Assembly: GCA_046329585.1 (NCBI GenBank)
Contig: JAXLUI010000002.1
Coordinates: forward strand, 1,488,001 to 1,552,000
DNA from: DLKC01 sp002478885
GTDB lineage: Bacteria; Bacteroidota; Bacteroidia; Chitinophagales; Chitinophagaceae
Reading direction: 5' to 3'
DNA length: 64,000 bases
Shown: piece by piece, positions 26,529-33,505 of the stretch
Position numbering within the stretch: the stretch's first letter is position 1
How the letters are laid out: each line of letters starts with the position of its first letter
Made by a program: the position numbers and the translations under genes
Notes under the pieces: generated by a model
What the model was told of the DNA's origin: nothing
Database searches by the model: none
What the model saw: the letters and a program-made list of their open reading frames with translations, nothing else

Positions 26529-27098
26529 ATGAATAAATCAGAAAAGGTAACGGAAGATATCTTCTCCCTGTTTGAAAAATACGGGGACAATGATTATGAC
26601 GGAGAACCGGTATCACAAACATCGCACATGATCCAGTGCGGCATGCGGGCTATGGATATGGGTGAAGATGAAGAACTGATACTCGGCGCTTTCCTCCACG
26701 ATATCGGCCACCTGCTCCGCCATGAGCAGGAGACCGAAGCCATGGGCAATTTCGGCGTGGTCAACCATGAAGGGGTTGGTGCGGAATACCTGCGTGCAAA
26801 AGGTTTCTCAGAACGGGTTTGCGCGATGGTAGAAAAGCATGTAGATGCAAAACGTTACCTCGTTGCAACAGACCCTTCTTACCGTGGCAAATTATCAGAA
26901 GCCAGCCTGCAAACACTGATTTGGCAGGGTGGGCCGATGACCGAGGAAGATGTAGCGGAATTGAAACAACATCCCTATTTCGACGATATCATTAAAGTAC
27001 GCCATTGGGATGAGGAAGCTAAGAGTTATGACGCGGTTTTATTGCCGTTGTCGCATTTTAAAAAACTGGCAAATGATTATTTAAACCAACGCCATTAA
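26529..27098 (+). CDS. PhnZ-like HD-domain di-iron oxygenase
   Basis: A 189-residue HD-domain protein that lines up closely with PhnZ, the mixed-valent di-iron oxygenase that splits the C-P bond of 2-amino-1-hydroxyethylphosphonate to glycine and phosphate. Visible counterparts are Tyr23 and Glu26 (YDGE, the mobile lid pair), His33, His57-Asp58 and His61 (HDIGH), His80, His104, Lys108 (HVDAK), Ser126, Arg158 and Asp161 (VRHWDE). These match the iron ligands and phosphonate-binding residues of PhnZ as I recall them. The cytoplasmic protein lies 6 bp after the phosphatase-like gene and 1 bp before the PhnX-like gene. No PhnY-type 2-oxoglutarate hydroxylase, its normal partner, is in the window. 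Substrate is therefore open. Confidence 0.85.
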   Translation: MNKSEKVTEDIFSLFEKYGDNDYDGEPVSQTSHMIQCGMRAMDMGEDEELILGAFLHDIGHLLRHEQETEAMGNFGVVNHEGVGAEYLRAKGFSERVCAMVEKHVDAKRYLVATDPSYRGKLSEASLQTLIWQGGPMTEEDVAELKQHPYFDDIIKVRHWDEEAKSYDAVLLPLSHFKKLANDYLNQRH

Positions 27099-27099
27099 T

Positions 27100-27789
27100 A
27101 TGAATAACGAGGTTAAGCTTGTTGTATTTGACATTGCGGGCACAACCGTAAAAGATAACGGGGAGATAGCTACCGCATTTCACCATGCCTTGCTCGAGAA
27201 AGGCTATGATGTTCCGGAAGAAAAGATATACCCCCTAATGGGTTATAAAAAGCCCGAAGCGATACGCATGATGCTTGAAGTGTTCGAACCAGATAACTCT
27301 AAAATAACCGAACAGTATATTAACGACATACATGAACGATTTGTGGCGTTAATGATTGAATATTATTCCACCACCACTGCCTTACAGGCATTGCCCAATG
27401 CGGAAAAAGTGTTTACCCACTTAAAAGAAAGCGGCTTAAAGATCGGGCTTGATACAGGCTTCTCCAACCCTATTACCGATGTAATCATTGACCGGCTTGG
27501 TTGGTTAAAGAACGGTGTGGTAGATTACGTGGTATCGAGTAACCAGGTGGCGGCAGGCAGGCCACAGCCCTTTATGATTCAAAAAATGATGGCAGCCGCG
27601 GGCATTGACGATCCGAAACAAGTGATCAAGATCGGTGATACAGAAGTAGACGTGAATGAAGGAAAGAATGCAGGCTGTTTATACGCTATAGGCATTACTA
27701 CAGGAGCATTCACCCGTGAGGCGCTGGAACCGTATGACCCTGATTTCATTATCGATGACCTCGCTGAGCTGATTTCGATTTTGGCGTAA
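27100..27789 (+). CDS. PhnX-like phosphonatase (HAD superfamily)
   Basis: A 229-residue HAD hydrolase of the phosphonatase-like group (TIGR03351 type). The nucleophile motif is FDIAGTTV, with Asp10 and the Ala-Gly-Thr-Thr that PhnX shares. The cap contains LMGYKKPEAIRMM; the second Lys of MGYKK falls at the position of the Schiff-base Lys of PhnX (MGxxK), so phosphonoacetaldehyde-like chemistry is possible. Motif II Thr is in LDTGFS, motif III around ASGRP-like VAAGRPQP, and motif IV is IGDTEVD. It would cleave phosphonoacetaldehyde or a similar compound to an aldehyde and phosphate. It is tightly coupled to the HD oxygenase gene (1 bp gap). Confidence 0.85.
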   Translation: MNNEVKLVVFDIAGTTVKDNGEIATAFHHALLEKGYDVPEEKIYPLMGYKKPEAIRMMLEVFEPDNSKITEQYINDIHERFVALMIEYYSTTTALQALPNAEKVFTHLKESGLKIGLDTGFSNPITDVIIDRLGWLKNGVVDYVVSSNQVAAGRPQPFMIQKMMAAAGIDDPKQVIKIGDTEVDVNEGKNAGCLYAIGITTGAFTREALEPYDPDFIIDDLAELISILA

Positions 27790-27875
27790 TAAATGCGATT
27801 TGCCTGAACGCGTGTGCCTGTAAAAACCAGTTGGTAACGCTACCCGATAGCGCAACGGACCAGAAGTATTGTGCC

Positions 27876-27925
27876 GCACAAGGGTGCGACGCAAGAGGTG
27901 ATGCCAGCAGCACGAAAGCCCGGCC
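27876..27925 (+). repeat. Dispersed repeat copy 9 (full length, core end AAG)
   Basis: GCACAAGG, core at 27884-27895 (last base G, not C), tail ending in AAGCCCGG. It splits the phosphonate genes into two blocks and lies 65 bp before the transporter start, in the same direction. Confidence 0.8.
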
Positions 27926-27959
27926 AAGAAAAACATAAAAGCACTTATATAAATCACCG

Positions 27960-29264
27960 ATGTTTACATCAGCAGCACTCCGTAACAGGCTCACCAACGC
28001 ACCTGCATGGGCATTGGCGCTCTATGCAGCCATCGCGGCTTTCGGCGTGTACTTCTGCATGTACGCATTCCGCAAACCATTTACTGCAGCAGGTTACGAA
28101 GGATTGAACTATTTTGGTATCGACTATAAGGTCTGGCTGGTCACTGCCCAGGTGATTGGCTATACACTGAGCAAATTTTATGGCATCCGTTTTATTTCTT
28201 CGATGAAAGGTGATAAACGAGCAGGCAGCATTGTTAAACTCATTCTTATTTCCTGGCTTACCCTGTTGCCTTTTGCGTTGGTGCCTGCGCCTTACAATAT
28301 TTTTTTTCTATTCCTCAATGGCCTGCCGCTTGGCATGGTGTGGGGACTTGTGTTTAGCTTCCTGGAAGGCAGGAAGACGACGGAGTTTATGGGAGCGGTG
28401 CTATCGATCAGTTTTATTTTTTCATCGGGTGTGGTTAAAACGGTTGGTAAATCCATACTGATTGAATTCCATGTAACGGAGTTCTGGATGCCATTTCTTA
28501 CCGGAGCGATATTTGTAGCGCCACTGCTTTTATTTACCTGGCTGCTAAACCACGTTCCTGCGCCGACGAAAGAAGATATCGCGCTACGAACGGCGAGACC
28601 GCCGATGAGCAAACAGGAACGAAAGGCTTTCCTGGCGATGTTTCTTCCCGGTATCGTTATCATTGTAACCACTTATGTGCTGCTTACGGTACTCCGCGAT
28701 TTTCGTGACAACTTCGCTAATGAACTTTATAACGAGTTGGGCTATGGCAACAATGCATCTATTTTTACCACAACCGAAATCCCCTCTTCGCTCATTGTTT
28801 TGCTGAGCATGAGTTTACTTATACTCGCCAGGAATAATTTTACGGCATTCATGATCAACCACTGCCTCGTGATTGGCGGTTATGCAGTCGCACTAATTTC
28901 TACGCTGTTGTCCATGGAAAATTATATAAGCCCTGTTATATGGATGACCAGTATTGGCACTGGCTTGTACCTGAGTTATGTGCCCTTTAACGCATTGTAT
29001 TTTGAGCGAATGATCGCCACCTATAAGGTGCGCAGCAATATTGGGTTTATTATGTATATAGCAGACGCATTTGGTTATCTTGGCAGCGTGACCTTATTAT
29101 TTACCAAGGAATTTGTGGGCATGCAATTATCGTGGACCAGTTTTTTTATCCATGCGGTTATTTTTATTTCCGTCGCCGGAATCTCGGGAACACTAATTGC
29201 GGCGGTTTATTTCAGGAGAAAATATTTATCAATCCAGTCACTAAATACAGTACCAGTTTTATGA
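27960..29264 (+). CDS. DUF5690-family MFS-like transporter
   Basis: A 434-residue integral membrane protein with about 12 hydrophobic helices. It begins with a cytoplasmic N-terminus and the signature ALYAAIAAFGVYFCMYAFRKPF in the first helix, seen in the DUF5690 group and recalling the organophosphate:phosphate antiporters of the MFS. GLPLGMVWGLVFSFLEGRKTTE marks the loop between helices 4 and 5. It would move a small organic phosphorus compound across the inner membrane (inference from neighbours). Its stop codon overlaps the ATG of the FAD oxidoreductase by 4 bp (ATGA), so the two are translationally coupled. Confidence 0.85.
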   Translation: MFTSAALRNRLTNAPAWALALYAAIAAFGVYFCMYAFRKPFTAAGYEGLNYFGIDYKVWLVTAQVIGYTLSKFYGIRFISSMKGDKRAGSIVKLILISWLTLLPFALVPAPYNIFFLFLNGLPLGMVWGLVFSFLEGRKTTEFMGAVLSISFIFSSGVVKTVGKSILIEFHVTEFWMPFLTGAIFVAPLLLFTWLLNHVPAPTKEDIALRTARPPMSKQERKAFLAMFLPGIVIIVTTYVLLTVLRDFRDNFANELYNELGYGNNASIFTTTEIPSSLIVLLSMSLLILARNNFTAFMINHCLVIGGYAVALISTLLSMENYISPVIWMTSIGTGLYLSYVPFNALYFERMIATYKVRSNIGFIMYIADAFGYLGSVTLLFTKEFVGMQLSWTSFFIHAVIFISVAGISGTLIAAVYFRRKYLSIQSLNTVPVL

Positions 29265-30388
29265 GTAACAAGCAAGCGATTGTAATAGGTGCAGGTATCG
29301 TTGGCCTTGCCATGGCCAAAAGCCTTTCTGAAAAAGGTTATTCCGTGACCGTATTCGAAAGAAACGAATCGGCCGTTGGTGCATCTATCCGCAACTTTGG
29401 CATGGTTTGGCCGATAGGGCAACCTGATGGCCAGTTGTATGACCGTGCGCTGCGGTCAAAGGCAACATGGAAAAACATTTCGGGCGAAGCCGGCTTGTGG
29501 CGCAACGAAGTGGGGAGCCTGCATCTTGCGTATACGGATCTTGAATGGCAGGTGCTTAATGAAATTGCCGATGCGTACAGGAGCACAAGGCCAGTGGCCC
29601 TCTTAGACAAAGAAGATACCCTGAGACGAAGCGAAGCGGCCAACCCATCCGGTTTAAAAGGTGCTCTCTGGAGCAGCGATGAAATGATTGTAGAATCAAG
29701 AGTGGCCATACAAAAACTGCCTGCTTATCTCGCAGAGAAATATGGTGTACGATTCCACTTCAACAAAGCAATTACCCGCATTGAATACCCGGCAGTATAT
29801 GCCGGAAACAAAGAAATATACAGCGCCGATCTAATTTACGTATGCAGCGGCGCCGATTTTGAAACACTCTATCCCGATGTGTTTGCCCACAACCATTTTA
29901 CCAAATGCAAACTGCAAATGATGCGTTTGATAATGCAGCCAGATGGATGGCGCATCGGTCCTTCGCTCTGCGGCGGACTATCCCTGATACACTACAAAGG
30001 CTTTGAGGTGGCGGCTTCCCTTCCACAACTCAAGACTTATTATGAAATAACCATGCAGCCCTACCTGCGATGGGGCATACATGTGATGGTTTCACAGAAT
30101 GCAGAAGGAGAACTTACCATTGGCGACAGCCATGAATACGGGCTGGTGTTTGATCCGTTTGACAAAACATTTATTAACAACCTCATTGTTGATTACATGA
30201 AACAATTCGCCGTGTATAAAGACTGGACGCCTGTGCAGAACTGGCACGGCATCTATCCAAAACTCACCAACGGGCAGACCGAATTTATTCAGTCGCCGGA
30301 ACAAGGTGTAGTTATCGTTAACGGGCTTGGCGGCAATGGCATGACGCTGAGCTTTGGACTAGCAGAAGAAGTAGTAGCGGAGATTTAG
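29261..30388 (+). CDS. TIGR03364-type FAD-dependent oxidoreductase of phosphonate catabolism
   Basis: A 375-residue flavoprotein of the DAO/glycine oxidase fold. The start at 29261 puts the FAD dinucleotide motif GAGIVGLAMA at residues 10-19; a longer frame from 29132 overlaps the transporter and is rejected. SIRNFGMVWPIGQPDGQLYDRA is the subgroup signature, and the C-terminal NGLGGNGMTLSFGLAEEV closes the FAD site. TIGR03364 proteins are found with phosphonatase-like HAD proteins, and related enzymes oxidise aminophosphonates such as 2-aminoethylphosphonate or its N-methyl form to phosphonoacetaldehyde. That would feed the PhnX-like enzyme and replace the absent PhnW transaminase. Chemistry for this copy is inferred. 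Confidence 0.85.
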   Translation: MSNKQAIVIGAGIVGLAMAKSLSEKGYSVTVFERNESAVGASIRNFGMVWPIGQPDGQLYDRALRSKATWKNISGEAGLWRNEVGSLHLAYTDLEWQVLNEIADAYRSTRPVALLDKEDTLRRSEAANPSGLKGALWSSDEMIVESRVAIQKLPAYLAEKYGVRFHFNKAITRIEYPAVYAGNKEIYSADLIYVCSGADFETLYPDVFAHNHFTKCKLQMMRLIMQPDGWRIGPSLCGGLSLIHYKGFEVAASLPQLKTYYEITMQPYLRWGIHVMVSQNAEGELTIGDSHEYGLVFDPFDKTFINNLIVDYMKQFAVYKDWTPVQNWHGIYPKLTNGQTEFIQSPEQGVVIVNGLGGNGMTLSFGLAEEVVAEI

Positions 30389-30821
30389 TTTCAGAACAAC
30401 GAGTAAGCAGGCAAAGAAATACACGGTTATTTTTTTTGCCTGCGTTTGTAATGCATGTCATCGCCTTCTGTGCGTTAGCGCCGGTTCATCAGGTATTACT
30501 CTTTCGCAGCTTACTTCAATTGTAAGATACTTCCTTATTAATGTTTATTGCCACCCAATAATTACCAGCTACTCTCTACGCATTTTCAAATGTCCTTCTG
30601 AAAATTAATTTAGTAAGGAAATCAAGACAATAAAGCAATACTAATAAGGTACGGGGTTGTTTTAGTGTTCGCACGATACGTTATTCTGTCGTTAGAACCT
30701 GTTTGCGGTGTTGACGGTAAAAGACGCGTAGCAAAACATTTATCCTTTGGTCATTTTAATACCAAACAAATTTTTAATCCATTAGACCAGGCTTCAACAA
30801 TTTTCATTAAAAAAAGAAATT
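30389..30821. other. Intergenic region after the phosphonate genes
   Basis: GCAGGCAAA at 30407-30415 and TTTGCCTGC at 30435-30443 can pair with a 19 nt loop and may be a weak terminator. A possible copy of the second repeat family follows at 30463. From about 30520 on I see only A/T-rich sequence that probably holds the promoter of the lipoprotein gene. Confidence 0.4.
30463..30525 (+). repeat. Second repeat family, copy c (diverged)
   Basis: AGCGCCGGTTCATCAGG followed by TATTACTCTTT resembles the family copies at 19128, 25253 and 58148 with several changes, and lies about 87 bp after the stop codon of the FAD oxidoreductase. The weakest of the four. Confidence 0.3.
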
Positions 30822-31361
30822 ATGAAACAACATTTAATAACCAGCATGAAAGCAAGTGTTGCTTTATTCATCATTATGCTGACAGTTATTTTCAGCTGCC
30901 AGAAAAGCATTTCAGACAAACAAACAAACCAGTCAGTATCAACAAATGCTGACGAGGTATCATCGGGCAGCATAGCCCCTTATAATTTAGATGTTGCGTT
31001 GAGCGGAGACGGGAAGGGTGTCGGTTTGCTTAGATTCCGGCAGAAAAAAGATTCTGCAAGAATTATCAATCTTGACACATGGGTATGGCACCTTGAACCG
31101 AATCACCCTTACCTGCTACAGCGCGCTGTTGACTCTATCAAATTCGGAAATTGCTTCAGCACAGCGTGGCTGACGCTTGGCCTGGGCGCTACTCCTGCAT
31201 CAATTCGCACTGATGCGTCTGGAAGCGGGAAAGCAAATTTATGGCGTGACATTTCAGCGATTTCACCAGGTACTGAATTTTATATCCATTTTCAAGTTAT
31301 TGATTCAGTTAGCGCAGCAGTTGTATTAAAGAGTGATTGCTATACCTATTCAGTGAGGTAA
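30822..31361 (+). CDS. Predicted lipoprotein of unknown function
   Basis: A 179-residue protein with a signal peptide and lipobox IFSC at residue 26. A start eight codons later (MKASVAL) would give a more typical signal. The mature part begins with a polar linker, then strands containing VGLLRFRQKKDSARIINLDTWVWHL and a closing segment with GTEFYIHFQVIDS, which looks like one small beta domain. I do not recognise the family. Two cysteines in the mature part could form a disulphide. It is single, between the phosphonate locus and the signalling genes facing it. Confidence 0.65.
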   Translation: MKQHLITSMKASVALFIIMLTVIFSCQKSISDKQTNQSVSTNADEVSSGSIAPYNLDVALSGDGKGVGLLRFRQKKDSARIINLDTWVWHLEPNHPYLLQRAVDSIKFGNCFSTAWLTLGLGATPASIRTDASGSGKANLWRDISAISPGTEFYIHFQVIDSVSAAVVLKSDCYTYSVR

Positions 31362-31430
31362 GTAGTTGATCTATCCATAAACGAGATCACCGGAATTCCA
31401 TTTTAAAACAAAAGGCCTGGTCAGAGAAGA

Positions 31431-31456
31431 GGTTTTTATTAGCTTAAAAACCTTTT
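31431..31456 (+). terminator. Possible terminator after the lipoprotein gene
   Basis: GGTTTTTA at 31431-31438 pairs with TAAAAACC at 31445-31452 and is followed by four T. The stem is A/T-rich, so strength is doubtful. The remaining bases of the gap between the convergent genes (to 31668) show nothing else. Confidence 0.35.
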
Positions 31457-31668
31457 CGCATTCCTACCAGTGCCGACGATTAACGGTAACTCTTGTTGGT
31501 GTATTGATTTCATTGAAAAAAGCAATTGAACCAGGATGACAAAATATCTATTGCGTTGTGACCAGCGACCCTGCGACATTTTTACCGGCGATACGTGAGA
31601 GATTAAAATAAGTGACTGAATAAACCCGGGAGCCAGGAAACGATACCCGTACCAGGTAAACTGAACGG

Positions 31669-32409
31669 CTAAAACCACTTCATTAAAGCATCTTTACGGC
31701 TGCGTGATACATTAACGGATGTTCCATCGCTTAGCAATACATAGCCACCTTCACCCCTTACATATTTTGCCACTTCATTAATATTTACGATGTATGAATG
31801 ATGTATTCTAACAAAATACCGGAAGTCTTCCAGTTGCTCTTCCACTTCTTTTAGAGTCCGGCATGCAATGATTTTTGTTTTGTTTTTTAAGAAGAAGTGT
31901 GTGTAGTTGTCGTCTGCCTCACATCGAAGAATCTGTTCCGCCGGGATCAATTCAAAACCCTCTGCAACCGGTACGGCAATTTTATTGAAGACTTTTACAT
32001 TCCTGTGCACCTGATTTAACAACATTTCAAATTGCTCGGACTGCGGTAATTTTTTCTGTGCCTCCACCCTATGAACCGCGCCGATCAGCTCTTTGGGATC
32101 TATTGGTTTGAGCAAATAATCAAGCGCGCTAAACCGTATAGCTTTAATGGCATACTGGTCGTAGCTGGTAGTAAAGATGACGGCAAAGGGAATTTCTTTA
32201 AATTGCTCGAGCAGCTCAAAGCCATTCATAGCAGGCATTTCAATGTCAAGAAATACAATTGCAGGGTTAAATTCAGCTATTGCAGACAAAGCTGTCCTGG
32301 CAGTGTTGCATGTCGCAAGAATCTCCACACCTGGGCAATATTCTTTTAATAAAATGCTTAAGGTGTCAAGGCAGTGCACTTCGTCGTCAACGAGAATTGC
32401 TCTGATCAT
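31669..32409 (-). CDS. LytTR-type response regulator
   Basis: A 246-residue response regulator. The receiver (residues 1 to about 118) has acidic Asp8-Asp9, phosphoacceptor Asp55 in FLDIEMP and Lys101. The LytTR DNA-binding domain (about 145-246) contains the usual CEADDNYTHFFL and FVRIHHSYIVNINEV signatures. Phosphorylated by a LytS-type kinase, it would bind direct repeats upstream of target genes. Both such kinases and a second regulator are in the same run of minus-strand genes below the SusC/SusD pair at 38925-44016, so that pair is its likely target. Its receiver is very similar to that of the cyclase-bearing regulator 34 bp upstream. Confidence 0.93.
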   Translation of the reverse strand: MIRAILVDDEVHCLDTLSILLKEYCPGVEILATCNTARTALSAIAEFNPAIVFLDIEMPAMNGFELLEQFKEIPFAVIFTTSYDQYAIKAIRFSALDYLLKPIDPKELIGAVHRVEAQKKLPQSEQFEMLLNQVHRNVKVFNKIAVPVAEGFELIPAEQILRCEADDNYTHFFLKNKTKIIACRTLKEVEEQLEDFRYFVRIHHSYIVNINEVAKYVRGEGGYVLLSDGTSVNVSRSRKDALMKWF

Positions 32410-32443
32410 ATGCTATATCGTTTTTGCTGGTTTAGTTCCAGCG

Positions 32444-33505
32444 TTATTGCTTCGGAAAGAGATAATCGAGCCAACTACGCTTTTTCAGTTTCCCTTCCAT
32501 ATTCTTTTTCGAAGGTATCGTAAAGCCTTCGTTTGCCAGTGCAAATACTTCAATGGCTTTTGAAACATTCTTGAACTCAAAGTTTCCAAGCGAAACAGCA
32601 GAAAACATTGAGTTATTTTTTATCTTATCGTAAATCTCGCTCGAAAACAATATGGAATTTTCTATACCCAAAGACTGAATACGGGATGCAACATTTACAC
32701 CATCTCCGAGAATTTTACCTTCTTCAAAAAAGATTTCCCCGATATGCAGCCCTACGCGCAAGGGGACAACAGGCTTCTTCTGCAAGCTTAACTGCAGTTC
32801 CATTGCACAATGCACTGCATTGGTAGCGCTGGCGAATACACTCAAGCTTCCATCCCCGTAGTCGTTTAGCACTTCACCGGCATGGGCTGATACCGAATGT
32901 TGAAGCTCTGCCAGGTGCCGCTTAATAACCGTCACCGCTCTTTCTTCACTTTGTTGCATCATCGCAGTGTAACCAACAATATCAGTAAAAAGAATGGCAG
33001 CAAGGCGGCGTTGGTTAGACAAATTATTTACCTGTAACGGGGGAAAATTCTTTTCAAGCATAGCAGCCACTTTTTCAAAATGACTTTCTTTTGATTGAAC
33101 CTGGATGTGATCCATCAGCTTTTTCAATTGATCAACTGATGGCATTGGCTTTTGCAAATTAACCTTGTGCACCGCTGCAATTAGTTCTTTGGGATCAACA
33201 GGTTTTAACAAATAATCCAATGCGCTGAATCGAATGGCCTTAATAGCATACTGATCATAGCTTGTTGTAAAAATGACGGAAAATGAAATATCCCTGAATT
33301 GATTCAATAATTCAAATCCATTCATTGCAGGCATTTCGATGTCGAGAAAAACGAGGTCAGGGTTTACCCGCCTGATTGCTTCAATGCCCTTAGCCGGTGA
33401 CATACATTTTTCTATTATTTCCACTTCAGGACAATAATCGGCCAGCAGTATGCTCAGTGCATCAATGCAATGCACCTCATCGTCGATAATAATAGCTTTA
33501 ATCAT
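32444..33505 (-). CDS. Response regulator with class III nucleotidyl cyclase output
   Basis: A 353-residue protein. Residues 1-118 are a receiver with Asp8-Asp9, Asp55 and Lys101. A linker of about 50 residues leads to a class III cyclase domain (about 165-325): LFTDIVGYT with metal-binding Asp175, DYGDGS with Asp218, and NVASRI with Asn271 and Arg275 for the transition state. These are the residues needed for activity, so it should make cAMP or cGMP when its partner kinase is active. The receiver is about two-thirds identical to that of the LytTR regulator next door; only the output differs. Its start codon overlaps the end of the kinase gene by 8 bp, so the two are coupled. Confidence 0.9.
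   Translation of the reverse strand: MIKAIIIDDEVHCIDALSILLADYCPEVEIIEKCMSPAKGIEAIRRVNPDLVFLDIEMPAMNGFELLNQFRDISFSVIFTTSYDQYAIKAIRFSALDYLLKPVDPKELIAAVHKVNLQKPMPSVDQLKKLMDHIQVQSKESHFEKVAAMLEKNFPPLQVNNLSNQRRLAAILFTDIVGYTAMMQQSEERAVTVIKRHLAELQHSVSAHAGEVLNDYGDGSLSVFASATNAVHCAMELQLSLQKKPVVPLRVGLHIGEIFFEEGKILGDGVNVASRIQSLGIENSILFSSEIYDKIKNNSMFSAVSLGNFEFKNVSKAIEVFALANEGFTIPSKKNMEGKLKKRSWLDYLFPKQ

Noticed and set aside
29132..29260. N-terminal extension of the FAD oxidoreductase.
   Set aside because: The extension overlaps the transporter gene and puts about 43 residues before the FAD motif; the ATG at 29261 overlapping the stop codon is a typical coupled start.
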